The position numbers and the translations under genes were made by a program. The notes beneath the pieces are model-generated. The model was given only the letters and a program-made list of their open reading frames with translations. It did not search any database and was not told the origin of the DNA. This document shows, one piece after another, positions 22,369 through 31,903 of a stretch of DNA of 64,000 bases (its first letter is position 1; every line of letters starts with the position of its first letter). Source of the DNA: Rhizopus sp. PT2906 (Eukaryota; Mucoromycota; Mucoromycetes; Mucorales; Rhizopodaceae); the NCBI GenBank assembly GCA_025529335.1, contig JAMYHX010000190.1, positions 1 to 64,000 of the forward strand, written 5' to 3'.

Positions 22369-22510
22369 GAATGGGTGTATATTTAGGAGAATATGAAAAA
22401 AAAAAATAGAATGAAAAAAAAATCTGCACCGGTTAAAGGACACACCTAAGTCACCACCGAAATGGTGACGTAAGGGTCCAAAGGGCCAATCAAAGTGGCT
22501 GTGAAGTGGC
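22369..22510. promoter_or_regulatory. probable promoter of the bromodomain gene
   Basis: Upstream of the minus-strand ATG at 22368. It contains a perfect 7-bp inverted repeat, GTCACCA-6 nt-TGGTGAC (22450-22469), and a CCAAT pentamer (22486-22490, plus strand). Homopurine/poly-A runs follow toward the start codon. Function is inferred from position only. Confidence 0.35.
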
Positions 22511-22529
22511 TTGATCACCATCAGAGGTT

Positions 22530-24285
22530 GATTCTCTTTTTAAAGAGGGATGTCTTGATAAAATACTGTAGTTTGACTCTACATAAGACACCAGGATGGA
22601 GCGTATATTCAAAGCAGCATTTATATTCCTTTTTCATACCTGCTATTACTCATTAAAACTAATACTCTTATCGTTTGCATTGCACTTACGATAACACGAT
22701 CATTTGCAGCTGGACACAATTGGCAATGCTTCAACTGATAAATGACCGGAGGATAGCCTTCAGATAAAGTTCAATGATAGCCCTAGTATATGACTTCATG
22801 TGTAATTTTACTTACTTCTGGGTTCTCTTTGTGAGCATTCCGATGGTCGACAAACGATCCTCTTGTTATCGTCCAAACATCGTAAAGTAGCATTTTTCTC
22901 CTCTTTCAGTCGAGTGTTCTTTTTCCTTTTTGAACATAAAAAAGTTAAAATCATTTAATGTTACAAATATAATGATCTGCTTACTTATGGTTACAAACAA
23001 GCTTTTGCCTTTCGTGTTTGTTCTCGAGACATCGGCAGCATTTGGAACAGGTCACACTTGTCCTGAACTCATCAACAGGAATTACCAATGCCCTTTGAAC
23101 TTTTCTGTATATAAAATGAACATTAGCCTATTCAATAAGGTGATAAAGTTGCTATACTACTGTACCTTCACAGGGATGGGAGTATACCCTGCTTTGGTTC
23201 CAGTCAAGCTTGCATCGCCATAAGCGATTACTGTTCGCTTTTCTTCTTTTGCAACTATTCCGCTTACCTTTTTGTATGTATTCTTTGCTTTTCTTCGTTT
23301 CTTTGAACTTGTTCTGTGGGCAAGGGTATAAGGAGCACCATCGGCAGTTTGGCCCAATATGAGATCATACATATAGCTGTCGGTGATTTGTCTGTTCTGG
23401 ACAAGGTATGCCTTCGTCTCACGATGGCGATAATCTTTCATAAAATCAAAAATCCTACAAGTTACAAAATGATAAGTATGAAAAACAAGGTCACTTAACT
23501 ACTTACTTTCTTCGGTTTCTACCGATCACCCTCAAGTGCTTCAGCAGTTCATTACTATTTACAGAGTCCACTGCAGGAATCTCACTGTATACCTCTTGTA
23601 TACCTGCTGCCTCTCTGTTTTTCAACTCAATCTTTCTTGCCCACTCAAAGCCTGAGCGCATTCCAACGGATTGTCAGTAAAACGTTTTTTTTTTGACACT
23701 AAACAGAAGATTATATAAACTAGCGTATACTTACTTATACTCCGCATTGCTAAACTTTGTTGTATTTTCTTTAACTGTCTTCTTGTCTATAATTTCAGAA
23801 GCTGAGCAATCCGTCACAACAAATATGTTTCTATGGCCTATGTATATTGTAAGTATTACTTGATATTTTCAAAATAATGTTCATACCTGGATCCAGGCCG
23901 ATTATTCTATCGTTTAGTGTGATGCCCGTGGGTTCTTTCTTCAAAGGATACAATCCTTTACTCCAATTTTTCAAATTAACTCTTCTTTTCATAAAGTTCA
24001 TTTCACTATCATCTTGCGAAATTTGCTCTGTTTGAATCATTGATCAATATTTGAAGTGTATAAAAAGGTATTTTCATTACCTATGGCTTTCTTTATGAAC
24101 AGGACAATTACCATGTGCCCATCGGTTTTCCATCCGTACTCCAACCTGGTACATGGTTGACTTCCTTTAATAGATTTATAATTAAGAATGATGAATAACT
24201 TACTATTAAAGCAACAGTATAAACATACCTTGGCTGGCATTTGGACAACTTTTTTGACAACATAATTGTTGTAAGTCAGAAAAAC
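22530..24285 (-). pseudogene. Fanzor (TnpB-like) relic B, minus strand
   Basis: A second, clearly different TnpB/Fanzor copy. Minus-strand order: a Cys-rich piece (QQLCCQKSCPN, about 24260-24285) and MENRWAHGNCPVHK (zinc-knuckle-like, about 24110-24160); RuvC-I RIIGLDPG (Asp codon 23893-23891) continuing after an intron with RNIFVVTDC; a middle part with GFEWARKIELKNR and YRHRETKAYLVQNR; VIAYGDASLTG with KAGYTPIP (about 23170-23240); PVDEFRTSVTCSKC (Glu 23070-23068); HCQLCP; and RuvC-III reading RNINAALNIRSIL at 22630-22590. There the expected catalytic Asp codon is AAT (Asn, 22627-22625). Several exon joins lose frame, so it is a decayed and catalytically dead copy. It lies head-to-tail upstream of the bromodomain gene. 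Confidence 0.78.
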
Positions 24286-24699
24286 GATTGACTTTTATAA
24301 ATATTCTTATCAAGTTTGCAGTGATGTATATTTAAAGCAGAACAAGCATGAATTAGAGATATATTGACAGGATTGGTATCCTAATGATGTTCTTATATTA
24401 TATAAAGAGGTTTATATGCAAAGGGACCTTCAGATAGTTTATTAACAAAAAAGTGATTGTGGAAAATTATACACCAAGAGTTGAATGGAGCTAGAGCAAG
24501 ACCACGAGCTGGATATCTTTGGAAAACCTTGTATGATTGCCATCCCACATGGAACAAGCGACTATATTGGCTTTGCAGTAAAGAAGCAAGAATATCAGAT
24601 ATCAGCTAGTCATTACCTAAGTAAAGGCGACAATGTAGGAAAGTAGCAGAGCTATATACTAGAAAGATTGACCACTCCATTCAAAAATTCAGTATATAC

Positions 24700-25245
24700 T
24701 CAGCGTTTATGTTTTATGTTAAAAGCTATTGCTTAGAGCATGAACGCTTCTTTAAGTGGGCAGGGGCCTACGAAATACAGAATTTAACCAATATGGAAAC
24801 GAACAACTATATTGAGAGTTGTCACAGCCAATTGAAGACAAACTACTTACAAAGAAAAAGGAATAGAAGACTGGATCGCTTAATTTTTATCTTGCTTGAT
24901 GATGTTCATACAGATTTTATGCACAATACCGCAAGGATGGTCGCTAATATCGGACGTAGGAGCTCAGAGACTAGAGAGACAAGAAAGAGAATGATTGCAG
25001 CAGAAGATATCAATGAGCTGTCGTTAGAAGATATGGTGCAGAAAGTGTATATCGATGAAGAAGTTTGCTATATTGTCAAGTCTTTCACGACGGAAGTTGT
25101 ATACGATATATCAACTGAACAAGGAATGATAACTGCATACAATTGTATAGACTTTCAACGAAATAGGCGTGTCTGTAAGCATATGTATTTGGTTTATCGC
25201 TTCGATAAAAGCTGTGTGGTTTACAGCCAAGGTAGATTGTCATGA
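24700..25245 (+). pseudogene. Mutator-like (SWIM zinc finger) transposase relic
   Basis: A 178-codon frame resembling the C-terminal part of MULE/FAR1-type transposases: METNNYIESCHSQLKTNY, RRLDRLIFILLDDV, and a SWIM-like end NCIDFQRNRRVCKHMYLVYR. In a true SWIM finger (C-x-C...C-x-H) the first Cys is expected two residues earlier; here that position reads Tyr (AYNC), so the finger is damaged. The DDE catalytic part upstream is not present as an open frame. A short frame before it (from ATG 24485: FGKPCMIAIPHG...) may be another scrap of the same element. Assigned to a DNA-transposon relic by pattern only. Confidence 0.6.
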
Positions 25246-25619
25246 TAGTAACAAGAGAAATTCTACAGTGTACTTACAGGAGAGCTTCCTCTACACCCAC
25301 AGAAGAAACACGATACGTGGTATATAGTATACGTCTATGAAGCATGAATGAGGGCTTTAACTTTGTATATCCTCTGCAGCTCTATCATCCATTTATAAAT
25401 AGACACTTTCCCTCTTTCGATGCAGTAAGGCGAAGACCAGATACTGGAGGTAGCATGAATAATAGAGTAAAGTCAAGATGATTGCTAAAATCATGCTTAT
25501 TCTAAAACATTTGTACGAAATATCAAGTATCACACCTTTACATGGATCGATAGCCAGTTCTTACGCTTCAAAAATGTGTGCTAGTAATTATCGTCAATGT
25601 CTATTTTTTTTTAAAAAAA

Positions 25620-25960
25620 AAAATCTAACAAATTTTTGGCCTTACATTATAGACGTAGCGGTTCATTTGACGCGTAACTTGCACAAATTTTTGAAGAGGG
25701 TAATCATAGGCTATATTAAGAAATTTAACAGAGATAATACAATCAATAATGTTAAATCCAACCTCATCAATAAAAACGCAGTTCTTAGTATAATCCAGAT
25801 CTGAGTCTTTCCACTTCATGAACCACTCGTATCTTGCTTGCAAATTATTTTCAGAGTTTCTTATCTTAGGGTTGAAGGTTGGCTTCTTAATTATAATGAG
25901 CATGTTGCTTCTCAAGTGGTGGTTCATTATAATTCAAAAAATTGGGCAGAGTTTTCAAAA
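25620..25960 (-). pseudogene. Tc1/mariner-type transposase fragment
   Basis: On the minus strand the frame reads KPTFNPKIRNSENNLQARY, then EWFMKWKDSDLDYTKN and CVFIDEVGFN. This is the stretch before and including the first Asp of the DDE catalytic core of Tc1/mariner-like transposases (FIDE.GFN). After VGFN the sequence no longer matches the family: the rest of the DDE domain is deleted or scrambled. The helix-turn-helix half is also missing apart from a scrap near 25930-25960. A dead fragment. Confidence 0.65.
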
Positions 25961-26084
25961 ATTTATTAAATTGAGAGTGGGAGCACAATATTTTTTAAAA
26001 GCGGACAAGATTTACCAGCCGCATTGTACAGAGAGAAGAAAGCTCTAAAATAGAGTTTTTGTTTCTAATCATTTTAATTTCAGT

Positions 26085-26165
26085 TGATACAGGACCAATT
26101 TCACCGATTTCACCGATCCCACCAATACCACAGCCTATTTCACCAATTCCTGTCGTGTTTACATA
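26085..26165. repeat. short degenerate tandem repeat (TTCACCGAT/CCAAT units)
   Basis: Units of about 9 nt such as TTCACCGAT, TTCACCAAT and CCCACCAAT recur five to six times. Read on the minus strand they give a Gly-Glu-Ile-Gly repeat (GEIGEIG). A related unit, TATTTCACCGAT, appears again near 26370-26383, outside the main array. Confidence 0.5.
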
Positions 26166-26582
26166 GATCACACATCTCTTAATTCTCCATTTATTCATTC
26201 TCAGCTAATAGACGACGTCAGACATTTACAGTCGTCACCTCTCATATATATTCGGGTCGTACCCTCATTTATTAGTTCTTCTCTCAACTTTGAATAAAGA
26301 ATAGTAATTGTTAGCTATTGACTCCAACTGTTCTTATATACAAATACCAAAAATACAACAATTCCACAGTCTATTTCACCGATTAACGCTTTTTTTCCTT
26401 TGATCTTTAATTCCATGGGCTCTTCCATTTGTCTTGTGAAAAATCGTTTTCATCGAAACAAGCCTTAAATCGTCATATCTACCGTTTTCATTCCAAAGAA
26501 ACCACTATTGAGTTGAATAATGGAAAGTGAAAGCTTCACGTTTGCTTGTTTTTGAATATTAATGAATATTTTATTTAATAGT

Positions 26583-27076
26583 CTCAAAAACGGTGATTAA
26601 GAATGATAAAGGAGTTTTTGCTTGTCCATATTGTGATGAGAAGCACTATCCTACTCCCGATTCATTGAAAAGACACATAAAAAAAAATGCACGACAACAG
26701 TGAAAAAGATGACAGTAATTCAGATGATGATAGCTTAGTCGAGGATGATGCTGTTAATGTAATTTTAGATGTCAAGACAACGCCATCACAACCGAAAGAT
26801 TAAACGGAGGATGAAAACAATACTAAAAGATATGACTATAAGACATCAGTTCTATCTGCTTTCAATGCACTACAGCAACCTGAAAAAGAGCAAGAGAAAA
26901 AGCTGCTAATAGCTGAATTAGGGGACTTAGAACCTGTGGTTTACGTTGACTGTGAAGGGGAAGAACACCACTTGCTGACTGCACCAAAAGTTATTAGCAA
27001 CATGGCGACGCTTGAAGCAGAAAACCAACCGTCATCATTTATCTTTATTCCAAAAAAGAGAAAAAAAGAGAATTAA
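26583..27076 (+). pseudogene. C2H2 zinc-finger reading frame, broken
   Basis: The frame begins KTVIKNDKGVFACPYCDEK and continues PTPDSLKRH, a C-x2-C-x12-H half of a C2H2 finger. The second His (as in RHIKKMH) is reached only by shifting frame within an A-run at about 26681-26689. After the shift an acidic tail (SEKDDSNSDDDSLVEDD) follows to a TAA at about 26802-26804; the same frame then continues to about 27076 (FIFIPKKRKKEN). Homopolymer shift plus internal stop suggest a relic. It sits among transposon remains. Confidence 0.4.
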
Positions 27077-27424
27077 TTTTTGTCAAAAAGTTTTGACACT
27101 TACTCATCTGCTTTTGAAAGACCACAAAGAGGGGCAATAATAGCTATTATTATCATTAGATTTCTACCATAATTGCGTTTAAAGCTTTGAATAATAATAA
27201 TAATAAAGTAGTTTTTAGATCTCTCATAATTTTAACCAAACCAAACATACAAAAATCAGTAAATGTATTAGTTATTAATTGACTAGAAAAAAATAGATAG
27301 AATATTCAGCATGGATGGTTTGACTATGGATTTTATTTTAATCGAATAAGAGATTAAATTTACAAATGGTATCGTTGACAAACAATAAAGAAACATGACG
27401 GGATGAGTGTAAAACTTATTAATT

Positions 27425-28135
27425 TCAAGCCTCGTTAAATACATGTCGAATATTTCTACTGATTTGCTCGTTTCCGTTTGCGATTACAGAGGACAGCAGA
27501 GAAGCCAAATTCTTTAATAATTTGTTCAGTTCTTTGTTTCCTATTACTGTAATTGTTGAAGTATTGTCTTCATATAAGCCTTCAATACGATCAAATATTT
27601 CCTCAACCCTTCCACCTTGTTTACATTGACACTTCAAAGATGTGACAATACTCAAGTTCAAATTTGCTACAGCTCCATTGTCCCACACTTGAGTTGCGAT
27701 GTGCTTGAAAAGCTTTGACGTGGCCACAGCACTGGAATCTCTGTCTTGATTATGAGAGCGATCTGCAATTGTCCATATTGTCCAAGGTCTTGTTTGAACA
27801 TCATTAGTAAATTTGGATGAAAATCGGTGACACAGGTAGGTGGACAATCGATCGAACTTGGATCTTAGTTGGCGTAACTGATCTAGTTTCTGCTTGATAA
27901 TATACTTTGCTTCAGCTGTTTGGTCTTTTCGAATAATCCTGTTTATATATGAAGAACAAGTTCGATAGTCTTCTTGAACGTGTGCATCATCGCTAGCAGT
28001 GATTTTTGCAAAGGGATTTTGACCCATACAAGTATCAGCAAGTGCAGGGTTACCAAGAAGATTCTTCACGGTCAAAGTTCGCATTAACAACGTCAGCCCA
28101 TAATGCTACATTCCTTTTTGCTAAGTTTTTTTTTT
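27425..28135 (-). pseudogene. unrecognised reading frame in the transposon block
   Basis: Main exon 27992..27425 on the minus strand (about 189 codons). A consistent GT..AG intron (28053-27993, 61 nt) joins it to an upstream open piece (28135..28054) reading RNVALWADVVNANFD. The upstream piece begins right after a 14-A run and has no ATG, so the 5' end is missing. The protein is helical, with a cluster CQCKQGGRVEEIFDRIEG and a Leu/Asn-rich C-terminus. I do not recognise the family. Its location between transposon relics and an LTR-like sequence suggests element-derived or truncated DNA. Confidence 0.4.
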
Positions 28136-28313
28136 TTTTCCAAGTAGTTCTTTATTTTCCCTGGAGCACATTTTGCATGCTTTTTAGCATTTAACAGTTT
28201 TGATCAAGTCTTTCCAGAGATGGTATGTTTGCAATACAAGGGTTAATCTTTAGAATAAGATGGTTAATAGAATTCCTGGGAGTTGTATGTATTTCCTGAT
28301 CGTTTTTGATCGT

Positions 28314-28470
28314 TGTTGTATTTAGTTTTGTAATAGTATCATACAAAGTGAAAGTACGACGAGACTGTGTATATCTTTATTCAGAATAAAGAAAAAGAGA
28401 GATCTATTTCTCTAAGCACATCGCAGTTTTAAACATTCAATATCGACTACGCATAAAAAATATCTCTCTT
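28314..28470. repeat. LTR-like sequence related to the solo LTR at 12308-12552
   Basis: Starts TGTTGTATTTAG, like the solo LTR. The block AAGTACGACGAGACTG...CTTTATTCAGAATAAAG (about 28356-28390) aligns with AAGTACAATGAGACTG...CTTTATTCAGAATAAAG (about 12348-12386), with only a few differences. The right end is not clear and no target duplication was found. It lies directly upstream of the STK19 gene, whose ATG is at 28487. Confidence 0.6.
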
Positions 28471-28486
28471 TTTCTTCTTTATAAAA

Positions 28487-29599
28487 ATGAATAGAAAGCG
28501 AATTGATCTTGAGCAAAAACTATATAGAACACAACAAACCATTCATAAGCCTGATGTTTATGGAGTCGAAAGACGTAAAGTAAACAAGATCAAGAATGAA
28601 TTGATAAACAGTCATAATAATAAAGATGATGATGACGACTTTGACAATGACATTGTCGCTACACAAATCGAATCTGACAGTATAAATGCAGCCAACTATT
28701 TGATCCGATTGAATAATACGGGGATACCTATTTGTTTTGTACATCAAATTTACAGCATATTACCTAATCCGACCATGATTGATAATGAATTGGTATGAAT
28801 ACGAGAGAGATATCAATATTTTATAATAAATATTGTGTGTAGCAAGAAGCTATTCTATCAGGAAAATGGAGAAAATTTCATATTATTGGTTCAGTAGAAG
28901 ATGAATATGTGATGATGAAAGTACAAGATTACTGCAAGATGATTGAGGAAATAAAAAGTGAAGAGAAGGATGTGATCGGTATGCATAGATGATTATTATA
29001 AATAGACATCTTTATGAATATGTATAAAAATAGCCAAGTACTTGTCAATAATACAAGATGAGCGATATTTTAACCAAGTGACAATATCCACGCATGATTT
29101 GAATGAATTTGGTTTGAATGATTTAGGAATCAAGTATGTAAATTAATACACATCTGTGTATATTTTTTAATACATTTATATAGAGAATTGGTGAACAATG
29201 GGTTATTGATACCTCATTTACAAGTGAATCTATATTGGTTTTCAATAAGAAAACAAGGATACTTTATGTCTAATATAACACATGGTAGAACAGAAATATT
29301 GAGAATGATATCAAAAAGACCGACAAAAGATATAATGGAAACTGTAAATATAATACATCATTAACTTTTTATTCATTCTCTCTCTCTCTCTTTCTCTTTT
29401 TGTTAGTTGTTGAAAGCAAAAAAGTTACATAAAACCATATTAAACATGGACTTTCTGATACACGATTTGGTTGGAAGTGGAAGAGTCGAAAGGTTGAGGA
29501 TTACATAAATTTACAATGATAATAATAACATAAAATAGATATTCAATAGGTACAATGGGTAACATGTTGAAGATGACAAGTAAAGGACGATTGCTATAA
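28487..29599 (+). CDS. STK19: STK19-family winged-helix protein
   Basis: Exons 28487..28792, 28843..28978, 29034..29133, 29184..29343, 29407..29492 and 29539..29599 give 282 residues. The sequence follows the STK19 pattern of three winged-helix units. It contains the GIPICFVHQIYSILP helix, the ELVNNGLLIPHLQVNLYWFS segment, YFMSNITHGRTEILRMI, and the ending FLIHDLVGSGRVERYS...TMGNMLKM, which matches the HDLIG...TTSGTLLRL end of human STK19. STK19 is a DNA-binding factor of transcription-coupled repair, despite its old name as a kinase; no kinase motifs are present here. The last acceptor (TAAAATAG, ending 29538) was chosen because the next TAG gives an immediate stop. The end overlaps the next gene by 6 bp. 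Confidence 0.85.
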
Positions 29600-29901
29600 T
29601 TGATATCTTAATTGACTTTGCTTACCCCAAATAAACTGATCATTTCTTTTATGTAAGCACTTGGGAAATGCTACTGCACAATTGGATTTATTTGCTGCTG
29701 CTATTATCCTAAGTTGATTTGGGTTTGATCGTTTACTCCTTATATAACTGTGGGTTGAATAAATGATTGGACATGCGTCATCATCCGTCGTTCGATGTTC
29801 TATCCATTGTTGTTGTTTATAGCCATTTACTGGTAACTTGACTGGTTTGGCTAATGAGACTGTTGATGTAGCAGTAGTAGTAGCAGTAGTAGTAGTAGCA
29901 A

Positions 29902-29934
<33 letters not shown>

Positions 29935-30079
29935 TAGCAGTAGTAGTAGTTGCTGTGGTAGTTGTAGTGTCAGTCTTTGATAGAGTGTTCTTCTTCTTTA
30001 TCAATTTATGTAACGATTTAAGCGAGATTCTACTTTTATTATCATTTAAAAGTGGATTATTTATAAAAAACAACCTCAT
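29594..30079 (-). CDS. small Thr/Ala-rich protein, function unknown
   Basis: 161 codons from ATG 30079 to TAG 29594, no intron. The N-terminal 35 residues are basic (KSRISLKSLHKLIKKKN). The middle (about residues 38-80) is almost only Thr and Ala, coded by a GTA/GCA-type trinucleotide microsatellite (29868-29970 on the plus strand). The C-terminal half is ordinary in composition (CPIIYSTHSYIRSKR; CLHKRNDQFIWG). No known family is recognised. The stop overlaps the STK19 stop tail-to-tail. The microsatellite probably varies in length between strains. Confidence 0.5.
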
Positions 30080-30251
30080 TAGTGTTTTAAAGAAGGAAAG
30101 AAAAGAAAAGAAAGGCTGTCTGCTTTTTATAGAAATAAACTTGTTTGTTTATAAATTGACATGTCTTTAAAAATTTCTCGAGGTTCTACATATAAAAAAA
30201 CAAGATTCAGGAGAAATGCATATTAATTTGTAACATCTTATTACTTTACTC

Positions 30252-31413
30252 CTATGATTCTCCATATTGAACCATCATTGACATCACTTCATATATCAAG
30301 TCTGCCGCCAAGAATGTAGTTAATTGTGCTTGCGTATCATACGCTGGTGACACTTCTACAATATCCAATCCAATAATATTATATCCACTCAATCCTCGAA
30401 GGATATATTTCATCTCTCTACTCAAGAATCCTCCTGTTTCGGGTGTTCCTGTGGCAGGTGCCATCGATGGATCAACCACATCAATATCAATCGAGACATA
30501 CACTGGCATTTCTTTATCGTTTCCTAGGATCTGCTTCATGCGTTCGACAATACCTTCAACACCCAGCGTGAAAATATCATTTGCCTTGATCATTTGAAAT
30601 CCAAGTGCTTGGTCGCGTGCTATATCATCTTTATCATATAATGTCGAACGAATGCCAACATGCATCGATGTCCCATTTGTAGTGAGCCCTTCCTTGGCAG
30701 CGTGGTACAGAGGATTACCATGATTAAACTTGCTTTGCCTTGCCTTAACATTATAGATCTCTGGTGCCCATGTGTCTAGGTGAGAGTCGAAATGAATGAC
30801 CGCGATAGGACGCCCGTGAACCTGTCGCATGGCTCTCAAGACAGGCAACAGGATCGTATGGTCTCCTCCTAGAGTAATCAGGCGAGGAATGGGTGTACGC
30901 ATATTGGATGGACGCGTAAGGACGTACTTTGTATAGGCTTCTATTTGTGATATCGCATGCTCACTGTCAAATGGTTCGAACGGAATATCTCCGCAATCAA
31001 CAGCTTTAGCCCATGACTGAAACGGATGAACATGCAGTTCATTATTGTACCCCTATAAAAAACACTTTTTTAATTATTCTTGCCCTCCCATTTTCCCTTG
31101 GCTTTACCTTGATCCTTTTTGATCCCTCTCGAATCCCTGATGGACCAAATCGAGCGCCTGTTCTAAAAGTGACTCCTATGTCATAAGGTGCACCCACAAT
31201 GGCTATATCATAATCCTCATTTGAACCTTCTTCCCAACATGAAACATGAGGTAAATGAGCAAATGTAGAAATGCCTGCAAAGGAAGGTACATATCCATCC
31301 CTTTCAAGTGCAGGTCGTAATACAAAGATCTCGTGCGCGTTTAAAGGCACCTGTCCAAGTTGACCAAGGCAACCACCAGCCATCAATGACAATAGCCATA
31401 GTTTGGTATTCAT
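30252..31413 (-). CDS. arginase/agmatinase-family ureohydrolase with signal peptide
   Basis: Exons 31413..31108 and 31052..30252, about 368 residues. The ATG at 31413 begins a signal-peptide-like stretch (MNTKLWLLSLMAGGCLG). An in-frame GTG farther upstream was not used. The manganese-binding motifs are complete: GGDHTI, FDSHLDTW and SIDIDVVDPSMAPATG. ETGGFLSREM and IGLDIVEVSP follow as in agmatinases. The sequence fits agmatinase/guanidinobutyrase-like enzymes more than classical arginase (EVNP at the end is EVSP here); the substrate cannot be fixed from sequence. The signal peptide implies secretion or a vacuolar/ER location, as in some fungal agmatinases. Confidence 0.92.
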
Positions 31414-31903
31414 ATTAGATAGAAAAAAAAACACGATTGTGAAATAAGAAAGGGGGGTTATCTTTTATCTATTTGTTATTTTCACACACCTAATATGTCA
31501 ATGAGGATTTCACAAAACAGTAATCATGGTCAGTATTTCATTGTCCGACATATAAATTAAACATCAGCCAATCATGATCAACAAACGCATTTCTTACACT
31601 TTTATTTATTAATGGTTCGACTTGGTCGAAAACACATTATACGTAAGAAAAAACAAAAAAGAAAGAAACAAACAATAAACCGTTCTCATATTTGATTACA
31701 CATAGATTTATTTACACTATACTGCAGCTGTCTTATCGTGAATACTTTGGCTAATCAAGTAAGCTAAAGAGTTTATTGACTGCATATAGATTAATGGGTG
31801 CAATAATAGATTGTAGTAACTTCAGTAGAAAAGAACACAGACAATAATGGTATACTAAACAACATGTGAAATAGTCCTGGAGCTTATACTTTTTAATAAA
31901 TAG
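31414..31903. promoter_or_regulatory. divergent intergenic region, ureohydrolase / HRD3
   Basis: About 490 nt between the two oppositely oriented genes. The missing 5' end of the HRD3-like gene should be here. One phase-compatible piece is ATG 31612 to donor GTAAGA near 31643 (MVRLGRKHII), but it gives no signal peptide. No other gene is seen. Confidence 0.35.

Noticed and set aside
26085..26165. Short repeats as a CRISPR array
   Set aside because: Units are about 9 nt and adjacent, with no spacers; this is a simple tandem repeat in a eukaryotic genome.
29838..30170. Valine/alanine-rich plus-strand frame
   Set aside because: It is the antisense of the Thr/Ala-coding microsatellite; the composition comes from the repeat.
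30970..30990. GGTTCGAA sequence as a tRNA B box
   Set aside because: It lies inside the ureohydrolase coding exon and no cloverleaf arms surround it; no tRNA gene was found in the window.
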